Source: Trema orientale (taxonomy: Eukaryota; Streptophyta; Magnoliopsida; Rosales; Cannabaceae). From it: a DNA stretch of 64,000 nt. Below are positions 22,367 to 32,559 of the stretch, piece by piece; position 1 is the first letter of the stretch, and every line of letters starts with the position of its first letter. Where the stretch lies: the NCBI GenBank assembly GCA_002914845.1, contig JXTC01000478.1, positions 67,532-131,531 of the forward strand, read 5' to 3'. Both the position numbers and the translations under genes were made by a program. The notes under the pieces are model-generated. The model saw only the letters and a program-made list of their open reading frames with translations. It ran no database searches and was not told the origin of the DNA.

Positions 22367-22380
22367 GGGCATTTATATGC
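22367..22380 (-). promoter_or_regulatory. TATA box for the antisense gene
   Basis: The minus strand reads GCATATAAATGCCC, followed by a CT-rich leader ('ttcttccccgtctttcctct'). It lies inside the element, about 390 bp from the 3' LTR, so the antisense gene would not depend on the LTR promoter. Confidence 0.6.
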
Positions 22381-22752
22381 TTTAATGAATTGATAAGTCA
22401 CAGCCGTAGATCAAGAGATTTGTTTCTTAAATCTGATGGCCAAGATTTGCGCGGGACTTAAATTCGGAAGTTAAAACGAATTTAATTTTTGAAATTCGAA
22501 ACGACAGGGCTGAAACGACGGCTGATTGCTATCGTCATCATCACATCAGCTCAAGAAACGGAGAGGTCGCCTTGAACTGTGATAATTTCTTAGGGAAGGG
22601 GCGACACGTGGATGTCTGTCAGAAGAAAGTACGCATGATGTCGAGTGATATGATTTGGGATTTGGCACCTTTTCAGATTTCGAAGTAATTTCGTCACGTT
22701 CTTAAGCTCGCATTTGTCAAAGTAAAAAGCTTCATCTAGCCTGAAGACTAAT

Positions 22753-22768
22753 GAAGCTGGGGGGCAAT
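22753..22768 (+). promoter_or_regulatory. Polypurine tract of the Tat element
   Basis: The sequence gaagctggggggcaat directly precedes the 3' LTR (TGTTATGCG at 22769). It is the priming site for plus-strand DNA synthesis. Confidence 0.8.
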
Positions 22769-23358
22769 TGTTATGCGATCTTAAATCCATAATTGGTCAA
22801 CGCCGAAAAAGTCAAAAGTTAAGCATGACATGGTCGCATAAGAATTCCCTTAATTAAAATACGACCACATCCGAATGTGAAAGGTGCGACCATTATAAAA
22901 AAGGGAAACTGATTTAAGCTTCACCAAAAGGGTAATTGGCGTGGAAAAGGAAACAAGCTTCAGAATAGAGATTGAGTAATCTCCTGTATTTAGTTAAGGA
23001 TATTACCCGATTCTATGAATGTCAAATTGTATACCTACTCGTTTATGTAATTGGGAAATTTGAAGCCACCTTCACCTATATAAAGGGGGCTCAGTCTCAT
23101 AATTTGGGAACACGATATCTGACTACTACTTCACTATACACTCTGTAATTCTCTCTTTGCTCTCACCTTGAGGCTTAGAGAAACTCTTGTAATTCTCCAG
23201 AAAATAGTAAAGAACAGTGGACGTAGGCTCATCTTTTTTGGGGCTGAACCACTATAAAATTCGTGTCTCCTTGATTATTATGCTTTATCAACCCTTTTCA
23301 CACACAAGCCACATCTCGTAATTTACTAAATTCATTGTTGACAAAACCTCCGTCAACA
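22769..23358 (+). repeat. 3' LTR of the Tat element
   Basis: 590 bp, TGTTATGCGATC to CCGTCAACA. It matches the 5' LTR except for three transitions and one base in an A run. The TATA box is at about 23077. Bases just beyond (TAATA) do not match the 5' flank (CGTAG). Confidence 0.93.
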
Positions 23359-24145
23359 TAATAGAATTGTAATTTCTATATCCATAAATACGTATTCTCA
23401 ATTCGCATAATAATGAATTACGAAAATATTAGGGTCTAACTTCGTTCGATTTACATTGCCCATTAATCATGTCAAACACCTATTTTGTGTTGCGAGGATG
23501 TGTTAAGGTAGTAATGGAACGACATATTATATATGATAACATAGAGTTTACGAATATGGAATCTAGCAAATTTATGCTGGCATCTTTCTAATGTTTACTT
23601 TCTTTTCAAACCACGTAGACAAGTACTTCTCCTCTTCTATCTTAATGACGATAGGACATTATTGCTTACTTTCTAAGTTTGTCGTTTTGGAAATAAATCC
23701 TGTATCAATAATATCTCAATGAAAATATGCTTGGTAACTAATAATTGACTAAAACCAGTCAATGCTGATCAAACATCATTAATGTAATTAATTTTGTATG
23801 AGCCAAACTCTTTTTTTAACCCACATATTTAAGGAATTTAATCTCTTTTTCAATTTTTTTTTTTAGCAAGAATTTAATCCTTTTGGTTTATGTAATCTGC
23901 TATAGGAAAACATCAGCGGCACGCTTTTCCAATTTATTATTTAAATATTATATGCGTTATTTAAGTCAAGGCAAATCTTTTTAAGGAAAGAAAATATTAC
24001 ACAACATTGACAAAAACGTCGACTAATCCACCTATGCCTATGCCTCGTCATGCTAATCAAGCCAAGTTATTAAAACCTTTTTTTAATATAAATCACAAAG
24101 TAAAAAATAAACAAACATAACAAAAAAGTCGCCCTCTGAGGTTCC
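23359..24145. other. Intergenic region upstream of the chitinase-like gene
   Basis: AT-rich and without coding signal. A TATA-like sequence 'ttaatataaatcac' lies at about 24083-24096, some 50-60 bp before the ATG at 24146, and is the likely core promoter. The Tat 3' LTR ends 787 bp upstream of the ATG, so the insertion sits in the gene's promoter region if the assembly here is right. Confidence 0.5.
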
Positions 24146-25646
24146 ATGGCTTCGAAAATCAAATCTATCCTCTTCTCAATTTCCCTCTTTGTCCTTCTCC
24201 GCCAGCTCAACTTCTCATCAGCTCAAACGACAGTAAAAGCAGCGTATTGGTTCCCGGAGAGCGAATTCCCGGTCACCAGCATAGACTCCTCGCTCTTCAC
24301 AGTCCTCTTCTGCGCTTTCGCGCAACTCAACAACGAAACCTACCAAGTCTTCATTCCTTCCCAAAATGCCCAAAAGTTCTCAACTTTCACCTCAACCGTC
24401 CAAAGCCGAAACCCCTCCGTCAAAACCCTCATCTCCATCGGCGGCGGCAACGCCAATAAGACGGACTACGAAGCCATGGCCTCCGACTGGAACCGCCGCC
24501 AAGCCTTCATTACCTCCTCGATAAGGCTGGCCAGGTCCAACANCTAGGACCCCGGACCAGATGACCCAGTTCGGCTATCTCGTCGACGAGTGGCGCACCG
24601 CCGTAGCCGACGAGGCCCAGACCTCCGGCCAGCCACCGCTGCTCCTCGCGGCGGCGGTTTTCTTCTCCTCCACGTACGAAACTGGCGCCGAATATGTCGT
24701 CCCGGCCTTGGCGAGAAGCTTGGATTGGATCAACGTTATGGGGTACGACTTCTACGCGCCGGACTGGTCAACCGTGACTGGACCTCCGGGAGCTTTGTAC
24801 AACCCGGGGAGGTCAGTCAGCGCCGATTCCGGCGTCAGGGCCTGGATTCAGGCGGATTTTCCGGCGAACAAAATAGTTTTGGGGTTTCCTTTCATTGGAT
24901 ATGGGTGGACCCTTTCGAACCCTATTAACAATGGGTACTTTGCTCCGACGACCGGAGCCGCTTTTCCGAGCAACGGAGCTAAAACTTACAGGGAGATAAG
25001 GGAGTTCATTGTTAATAATAGCGCCACTACTGTATTCAACTCAGATGTCGTGAATGACTACTGTTACTCCGGGAGGACTTGGATTGGGTATGATGATACT
25101 CAGAGTATTAGGAATAAGGTTGGGTATATTAAAGAGAATGGATTACGTGGTTATTTTGCATGGCATGTTGGAGGCGATGACAATTTGGGACTTTCTCGGA
25201 CAGGTTTTTTCAATTGTTCTTTTTTTTTTTTCTCTTATAATTCAGTTCTTTTACTTTGGTAAATGACCATAATCAACTTAATGTTATTGAAGTTACTGAA
25301 GTAAAAAACAACATAGTTTGGTTTGCCTGATACTATGACTGATGAAAATATAGAGTTGTTAAAAATGGAAACATTATTTGTTTTGCTTTGAATAACAAAC
25401 CACTCATGCCCTCTTAATTCACATATTTCGCGCTTTTTTATTGCAAAGAGTAAAATCAGTGATGAATGTGTTATCCGTATGTTTTTTTTTTCCCTTCTTT
25501 TTTTGTTCTTGTGATTGGTATTAAAGAAAATAATTGATTGATTTTTTATTTTTGGATTTGATTTTGCAGCCTCGCAGACATGGGATCAACAGGGAAGTAC
25601 TACTCAGAAAGGGGGAGCTAGAAGACCTGGTCATTATGATGATTAA
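24146..25646 (+). CDS. Class V chitinase-like protein (glycoside hydrolase family 18), interrupted at a single N
   Basis: Exon 1 is 24146-25203, the intron is 25204-25569 (366 bp, CAG^GTTTTT...TTTTGCAG), and exon 2 is 25570-25646 with the stop TAA at 25644. The first 26 residues are a signal peptide (hydrophobic LFSISLFVLL, cleavage probably before QTT), so the product is secreted. GH18 barrel motifs are visible: VKAAYWFPE (strand 1), VKTLISIGGGN (strand 3), LDWINVMGYDFYAPDW, KIVLGFPFIGYGWTL and LRGYFAWHVGGDDN. GH18 enzymes cut chitin; plant class V members act in defence. The catalytic DxxDxDWE motif expected between SSIRLARSN and MTQFGYLVDEW is missing at the N (24543), where the frame also shifts, leaving a few bases of what looks like the following 'YP' turn. 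Missing sequence in the assembly is likelier than a natural deletion. Exon 2 ends after 25 residues, as in secreted rather than receptor-kinase forms. Confidence 0.85.
24543..24543. other. Single-N join that removes the chitinase catalytic motif
   Basis: The frame before the N ends ...RLARSN, and the frame after it (offset by one) resumes at RTPDQMTQFG. Family alignment places the catalytic acid here, so roughly 35-50 bases appear to be lost at the join. Confidence 0.75.
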
Positions 25647-26457
25647 ATAAAGTAGTAGTATTGAAGCAAAGGATGAGTTCATAAATTCCCTCTTATACAT
25701 AGAGGAGAGTTTCATTCAAAGGATAAATAAATATTAAAAAGAATTGTGCGGGTTTAATTGAGGAATTACTAGAGGGAATTATATAGCGAGAATGATAATG
25801 AATCTAAATTCCTTGTCGCGTAATTTTCTTATTAATTTACGGATCTATTATTTTCTTTCAATTTGTTTTATACAATTATTTTTAAACCCTTTTAAGAAAA
25901 ATACATATGAACCCAATGGAATATTCTGTGATAATAATAAAATAATAATAATAATAATAGTTTTATCTGCTTGATTTAAGAATGTGAATTGGGCTCAACG
26001 CAATTCAAAATCTATTTGTGAAGATAGCGTTTCTTTCCTCTTTCCTTCTCTGAGTTGTTGAACTTTCCACCTCCTATTAGAAAATGAAAATGCACCAGTG
26101 TTTCACTTTGCGTGTCAAAACTGTAACTTGATTTGGCAAAAGAGGATGTGACCTGCCATGCCTAACTTTGGGTATACGATTAGAAAAATAAATTAACTAG
26201 CAATCTATATGGCCAGCGTAAGGACTTAGGAGTGCTAGCTATAGACACTCACATGTGTTCAAGTTAAGTCGTGACACGACAACATCTGACATATTTTTTT
26301 GGTTAGTTAGTACTGAGAATTAAGCGCATGTTGAAATTTAGTCGAAGGTCGATCTGATTAATACAAAATAAGGGTACTCCTTGCAGCACTCTCGCGTTTA
26401 CGCTTCTTTATTTGAATTAATTAATTGTATTACAAAAATACTTCACATAATGACAGA
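25647..26457. other. 3' flank of the chitinase-like gene
   Basis: An AATAAA at 25726-25731 about 80 bp after the stop is a plausible polyadenylation signal. An (ataat)-rich microsatellite lies at about 25931-25961. The rest shows no gene or element that I can recognise. Confidence 0.5.
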
Positions 26458-26466
26458 TAAAATAAT

Positions 26467-26972
26467 GGGATAACTGCAAAAAAAATACCCTGAAATTTGA
26501 GTGTTCTACACTACAAAATAATACCCTAAGGAGACGGCTATAGTAGGGGCGCCCCTACGTAAGGCCGCTGTTTATACACCGTTTGATGGGAATCTGTGGG
26601 GAATCTGTAGGGAATCTGTTTATACACAGATTCCCATCAAACGGTGTATAAACAGGGCCTTACGTAGGGACGTCCCTACTGTAGACGCGCCCATACCCTG
26701 AGATTAAGAATTTCTAAAAATTAATACCCTGGACAGATTTTTTGACTAATTTTAGGAACGAAAAAAACAATAATATCCTCTATTAAAACTAAATTAATCC
26801 ATATTATTCATCTTAATTTTGAGGATATTATTGTATTTTATCAGTTTAAAATCAACACAGGGTATTAGTTTTCAGAAATTCGTAATATCAGGGTATTATT
26901 TTGTGGAATCCAAACTTCAGGGTTTAAATTGTAGAACATCCAAACATGAGGGTATTTTTTTACAATTATCCC
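26467..26972. mobile_element. Outer foldback MITE, Mutator-like, 9-bp TSD
   Basis: The ends GGGATAACTGCAAAAAAA and (reverse complement of the right end) GGGATAATTGTAAAAAAA form terminal inverted repeats. The inversion continues inward ('ataccctgaaatttg', 'gtgttctac', 'aaaataataccct') so that almost the whole element is a hairpin. The flanks TAAAATAAT (26458-26466) and TAAACTAAT (26973-26981) match at 8 of 9 positions. It contains a second MITE; without it the element would be about 334 bp. Confidence 0.8.
26530..26692. mobile_element. Inner foldback MITE nested in the outer one
   Basis: A 163-bp near-perfect hairpin: 'tgtttatacaccgtttgatg' and 'ggaatctgtg' on the left pair with 'cacagattcc' and 'catcaaacggtgtataaaca' on the right. 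It is flanked by ATACCCTAA (26521-26529) and ATACCCTGA (26693-26701), a 9-bp duplication of the outer element's own sequence with one mismatch. Two short 'gggaatctgt' repeats form the loop. Confidence 0.85.
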
Positions 26973-26981
26973 TAAACTAAT

Positions 26982-27911
26982 AATGAGAAAAAACGTTACT
27001 GCTAATGCGCACTCTTTCTAACACGAATTTAAAAAAAAAAAAAGTGATCCATTCGTCTTTTATTAAAGTAGAGAATAAAATTTAAATGTTTTTACTTTAA
27101 AAGTAGCCAAAATATGCATATATAACATATAAAGGAACGAACAAAATGCTGGAAATTCAATAATAATAACAATACAATATAGTAAAATGAAAAAAATAAC
27201 AAGAATAATACCAAATGAATAGAACACTCAATTACAACGATGAATTGAGGTTTGTGTATTACACAATTTTCTTAAAATAGATTCGCCTTCTCTTGTAGGT
27301 ACTTGAGGTCGTTAGGCGTCTATTTCCTGGGATACAATGATCGATGGGCGACGATTATCATACCACAAGTGTTATTCCGGCGAACCGAATCTTTTGGAGT
27401 TTTCTCAATTTTAGGGATTAGTCCTAAAATGAGAATTATGTTAATTAAGTACAAATATCACAAGACTTAATCTATCTTAATAAAACTACATGTCATACGA
27501 AAGACACGACATTGACTCAAGAAAATGACATGTCAACTTGGACTACATGTCATTTGAGATTCCCTCAGCGAAGCCCGAGCTACATGTCACTCAAGCACAG
27601 ACTACATGTCGTTTAGAGACCTTTCTCTTTATGCACGAACTGCTAGCTTCGGATTCAAACCGTGCTCATGATTCTAGAAAATTCTAGAAGCTTCTAAAGA
27701 CCTTGTAGCTACAAGTACTTGTTACCTAAGTACTTCTACGAAAAGCTAAGCTTAAGTTAATAAAAACTCGACACCTGGTTCCGTTTGTATAACAAGCTAG
27801 ATATCTAATCCCTTGTAGCTTAAAATTTCTTGTAAACTAAGGGATAATTTGCCAATAAATAGAGGTCCAAGCACCTCATTTATGGGCTCTTGGAGAAACA
27901 CTCATTAATAC

Positions 27912-27957
<46 letters not shown>

Positions 27958-28369
27958 GTTCCAATGTTCTTGTCGCTCTCTCTCTCTCTTAGTTCCATTG
28001 TTCTTGTTGCTCTCTCTATTATCTCTAATCTCCAAAGCTCTTAAATTTATAGTTTTAGTTATATCTCACGGTTATATCTTCACTATACCCTCTCGAATCC
28101 TCCTACTTCAAACCAAGACCAATTCTTGGTCCATTCCATCAACACCATCACATGTTCATCATCAACCCGTAGTCACACCAACATCGTCACTCCTTTGTAT
28201 TTGTCTTCAACTCATAGCTAAGTTCTCATCTTTACACATATATCTTCATACATACATCCTTGCTTTATTTATCCTTTGCTCCCTTTTTTAATCCATAATT
28301 TCGCTTATCTTCATATTATCATTATCCCACTGTCTCACTTGCATACACACACAGCTTTGACTACTAAAT
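26982..28369. other. Non-coding region with CT microsatellite and promoter-like sequence
   Basis: There is no supported gene. Five loose copies of 'ctacatgtc' occur between 27487 and 27612. A TATA-like 'ccaataaatagagg' at about 27861-27874 is followed by 'gggctcttggagaaacactc' and a (CT)n microsatellite at 27914-27955, a layout resembling the promoter and start of an LTR whose 5' end might be TGTTAATTAAG near 27439; no second end was found. At 28350-28367 the minus strand has a degenerate primer-binding site belonging to the LTR at 28370. The frame at 27998-28291 is low-complexity and not supported. Confidence 0.4.
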
Positions 28370-28991
28370 TGTCACACCCTACATAAAATTATACATGCAT
28401 ATATATACATAGAACTTGGTTAACAAGTTCCTACATAAAATTATACATGCATATATATACATAGAACTTGGTTAACAAGTTTCCTAATATTGTCATATAT
28501 ATAAATATTCACATAGGCTTAGATATTTTTGCATGTCTATTCCTTAAGCCTACCTCCATCATCTATGTATTATAGTCCCAATATTCAAGTCTATATCACC
28601 TTACTATCATTTATTTACTTTTGTATCATATTTCTTTCTCTTAGTATTTCTATGTCACTTTTTCTACTAACTTGTATAATAAGTTTCTTTATATGCAGTT
28701 TATAACTCGTAAACTTTAGTGATCTATAGGCTTTAAGCTACTCTCCTCGAACTCTATGCTTGATTTGTGGTACAAGTTCGGGATTTCGTATTCTCTCATT
28801 ATTCCTCACCTATTATTTCTGTTCCTATTGCTATTGTTATTATTAATATCTCTAACCCCTTATTTTTTATATTTGACTTCTAGTTGACATTATAATCGGT
28901 TTACTCGCCTCTGTTAACTAGATTCCTTTATTATTATTACCGCATTATCATATTATTGATGTCTCATAGGCCTATTATCCTAGCAACTGCC
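28370..28991 (-). mobile_element. Old Gypsy LTR, minus strand, left part
   Basis: It begins TGTCACACCCTACA. On the minus strand this is an LTR 3' end (GTGTGACA) followed at 28367-28350 by 'atttagtagtcaaagctg', a decayed tRNA-Met primer-binding site. It is interrupted by the Copia element at 28992 and resumes at 37945 (separate entry). It contains an exact 52-bp tandem duplication. Confidence 0.45.
28378..28481. repeat. Exact 52-bp tandem duplication
   Basis: 28378-28429 and 28430-28481 are identical (starting cctacataaaattatac, ending ggttaacaagtt). Identity implies a recent event. Confidence 0.95.
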
Positions 28992-30829
28992 TGTTGGATT
29001 TTGAAACGATTTTAGGCAGTGGAAGATTGGCCCAGGAATAATCAAAAAAATTTTCAAAACAATTGACTATATGAGTACATAGTATAAATTCATAGTAAAT
29101 AGGAACATACAAAGAGAATAGATCTAATACCTCTTGTAGCCTATCAGCGGATCCTAGCTTTTTTTTCTTCTAAACCACGATCTTTTAATCTAAGCCTCAA
29201 GCACAATGAATTTAAATGTGTGGGCGTTGCGTACAATCTCTCAAAATTCACACTTTAGGCCCTTGTAATATTCTCAACACATGAGATTGCAAGAATTTGT
29301 TCTACAGAGAATAGGAAAACTCTCTTCCTTTTCTCTTGAGTTTATGGAGGCTCTGTAGAAAATAATACGTCGTGTATCTATTTTTCTGCTAGGATTTCCT
29401 TTATAAATATACATTTATTAAACTATTTAATAAATAATATATTAATAAAATTATATTAACATATATATATAACGCTTTTAGTTGAAAGCGTTAAGCCGTA
29501 AGCTTTTTTTTTTTTAAAACGTAAGTTTATATAAAAACGTAAAGTTTTCTTGTAATATATATATATATATTTAAATTAATTAATCTAATTAATTAATATA
29601 TATATATATCTAAATAAGAAAACTTTAGTCAGTTTCCCATTTTTTATTTATCTAATTATCTAATAACTAGATATTTTTAAATTCAAAATTTAAACAAATT
29701 AGGAAACTTATCCCTCCATAATTTTACATTAATTAATTCAAAATTAATTAATAATAATTATTAATTACATATAGATAAACTATTTATCTAGACAAAGTGT
29801 GCAGTAACAGAAATAATGTAATATCCAGTACAGTGTTTGTAAAAGGTTGAATTGGGGACCTATGTACCTGTAATTCAAGCTCCAATAAATTATGACAATT
29901 AATTAAAATCTTTAATTAATTTGTCTAATTTATTAATTCCACTATTATTCCACTAAAAATCCAGAATTGCACTCTTGAAATTATAGAATTAATTTACTCA
30001 GAAAACAGCAAGCAGTTCATCGATTTAATCATTACATATAGTTCAATCCTCTATAGACAATTCATAATTAAAGCTAGGTCATGTTCAATTTACCTTTCCA
30101 ATTACATCTTTATCCTTATGTACTATTGATTCTTTAATGAACAATTAATTTATAAATCTATTATAAACTGAATACTCAAACTGTTCAAGTCCTGAATCAA
30201 TACACAAGAGAATCATCTTTCTAGCTTCCTAATGGAAAAAATAGATTCTATATCTGTAAGTTACATTCCCAGCTACTCATCTCATCATGCTCCTAAGATA
30301 TAAGTATTTCGATTTGTTTACGAAACAAACCTTTAACAAGTATGTTTAAGAACATAATATTATAAATAGGAGTCTATAACTAGTCAAGATTAAGATTGAT
30401 CTACATATGATCATCCAGTGACATTATTTGAACTCTCAACAGTTAACAGAATTTATGTGAGATTTAAATCATGTCTGGTTCAGTCCTATATAATCAAATT
30501 ATATAAAGTACCTCCATTGTGAAGTTAACACATCAATAGCCTAGATAAGACTATTACACTCACAATGTTAATGGACCGTACTAATAACATTTAATTAAGG
30601 ATCCCAAATTTTAATTAATTATTACAGATTATATTTAGTTTATTATCTATAAATTTAATCTTCATATATATAATGCTTATATACTAAATTTATGGTTACG
30701 TAAATAAACTAGGAATTTTTTGATATTTAAAGACATACCAATTATGCACAAATTCAAATAGAAAAATGTCATTTTATTATTTCAACAAATATCCAAAATA
30801 TACATGCTTTTAGGGCATAAACCCTAATA
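28992..30829 (-). repeat. 3' LTR of the minus-strand Copia
   Basis: The minus strand starts at 30829 with TATTAGGGTTTATGCCC (TG mutated to TA) and ends at 28992 with AAATCCAACA. It is 1,838 bp long and adjoins the polypurine tract. Confidence 0.9.
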
Positions 30830-30843
30830 ATCTCCCACTTGCC
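30830..30843 (-). promoter_or_regulatory. Polypurine tract of the minus-strand Copia
   Basis: The minus strand reads GGCAAGTGGGAGATT just before the LTR, the usual AAGTGGGAGA tract of Copia elements. Confidence 0.8.
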
Positions 30844-30905
30844 CTAAAGCAAGTGAGACATGTCTCTCAATCCTAAATCCTCCAAGTAACTCTCAAAAGT
30901 CTTCG

Positions 30906-31676
30906 CTAAAAGTTTGTAAAAAGATCAGCAATATTATTTTCGGATGCTATCTTCATAATAGCCACGTCTCCTCGATGTACTATCTCTCTAATCAGATGAT
31001 ACTTTCTCTCTATATGCTTTCCTCTCTTGTGACTTCTTGGTTCTTTTGAATTCGCCACTGCTCCACTGTTGTCGCAGTATAAAGTCAATGGCTTATCCAT
31101 ATTTGGAATAACTTCCAAATCAGTAAAGAACTTTCTGAGCCAAACTGCTTCTTTAGCTGCTTCACAGGCTGCTATATATTCTGCTTCCATAGTAGAATCT
31201 GCAGTACTAGATTGTTTAACACTTCTCTAGACAACGACTCCACCACCAAGAGTGAACACTGACCCAGACGTCGACTTTCGAGTATCTTTGTCTGATTGAA
31301 AATCAGAATCAGTGTAACCAGTAGGAATCAAGTCTTGACTTGAATAAACCAACTTATAATTTCTCGTTCTCTTAAGATACTTGAGAATATGCTTTACCGC
31401 TATCCAGTGATCTAATTCTGGATTTGATTGAAAACGACTGACTATCCCTACTGCATAGCATATGTCAGGCCTAGTACACAACATGGCGTATATAAGGCTG
31501 CCAACTACAGATGCATAAGGAACCTGTCTCGTATCATCTTCCTCTTGAGGTGTTTTGGGACATTGCTCTTTGGAAAGGATAACTCCATATCGAGAAGGTA
31601 ACTGTCCTTTCTTAGAGTTTTGCATCAAAAAATAAATGAGCACCTTATCAATATAAGATGCTTGAGACAGTGCCAA
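30906..31676 (-). pseudogene. Copia RNaseH (with RT C-terminal part)
   Basis: The first part (31676-31227) contains VPYASVVGSLIYAMLCTRPD and the RNaseH start GYTDSDFQSDKDTRKSTSG. The second part (31190-30906) has MEAEYIAACEAAKEAVWL, TLYCDNSGAVA and HIERKYHLIRE. Between them the expected tryptophan codon is TAG (31208-31230 region), so the two parts are one domain split by a nonsense change. RNaseH removes the RNA strand during reverse transcription. Confidence 0.9.
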
Positions 31677-32559
31677 AAGTCTGTTCTTGCGATCTCAAAT
31701 AATTTAGATCCCAAGCACATAACTTGCTTCTCCCAAATCTTTCATTTGGAATTGCTCGGCTAGCCATTTCTTTACATTAGATAATATTTTCACATCATTC
31801 CTAATGAGCAAAATATCATCTACATAAAGAACTAGGAAGACCACTTTCTTGTCTTTGATGTACTTGTATACACAAGGTTCATCAACATTTTGATCGAAAT
31901 CATAAGACTTGATTGTCTCGTCAAATCTTAGATTCTATGATCTTGAAGCTTGCTTAAGTCCATAAATGAACCTAAGTAGCTTACAGACTTTCTGCTTTTG
32001 GCCTTTAGCTACAAAACCTTCTGGTTGCACCATATAGATGCTTTCTTCAAGATAGCCATTCAAAAAGGCTGTTAACATCCATTTGCCATATTTCATAGTC
32101 TAAACATGCAACAATGGATAAGAGGATACATATGGATTCAAGCATGGATATTGGCGAGAAAGTCTCCTCATAGTCAACTCCCTCTTTTTGGGTATAACCC
32201 TTTGCCACTAACCTAGCATTGAATATTTCAACTTTTCTATCTGCACCTCTTTTTCTTTTATAGATCCATTTACATCCAATGGGCCTAATATCTTCAGGTG
32301 TATCTACAATTTCCCAGACAGAATTGGAATACATGGATTTTATTTCTTGGTTCATAGCCTCTTGCCATTTTTCCTTATCAGAATCTTTCATTGCATGCTT
32401 GTATGTCAATGGGTCATCTTTGCTAACTATCAGAAATAGCAACATGTGCTTCTCCAACTTCCCTGTAGCGAGCAAGTGGTCTAATAATCCTCCCACTACG
32501 TGGAATTGCCAAGGTATTCTGATCTGGAATAGTGGTCTTATAATTTTGTCGTTCAACAA
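31677..32559 (-). pseudogene. Copia reverse transcriptase
   Basis: The 32559-32047 frame has the RT N-terminus: WQEAMNQEIKSMYSNSVWEI, GCKWIYKRKRGAD, ARLVAKGYTQKEGVDYEETF, and a damaged 'QMDVNSLFEW' (normally QMDVKTAFLNG). After a frameshift the catalytic block is still readable as LYVDDILLIR near 31800-31830. Multiple stops follow. It lies between integrase and RNaseH in the usual Copia order. Confidence 0.9.

Larger units (their letters stand above)
10084..23358 (+). mobile_element. Tat-lineage Ty3/Gypsy LTR retrotransposon
   Basis: Two nearly identical LTRs (591 and 590 bp) bracket a primer-binding site, gag, protease, RT, RNaseH, a second RNaseH-like domain, integrase, a spacer, an antisense gene and a polypurine tract. 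The extra RNaseH between RNaseH and integrase, and the additional antisense frame downstream of pol, are hallmarks of the Tat lineage. The 13.3-kb length includes a duplicated 2.06-kb gag-RT segment around a single N at 13862 that is probably an assembly artefact, so a real element would be about 11.2 kb. The 5-bp flanks do not match (CGTAG left, TAATA right), so the two ends may not belong to one insertion. Confidence 0.9.

Noticed and set aside
27998-28291. 97-codon leucine/isoleucine/serine-rich frame
   Set aside because: Low-complexity CT-rich sequence after a microsatellite; it looks like an untranslated leader, not a membrane protein.
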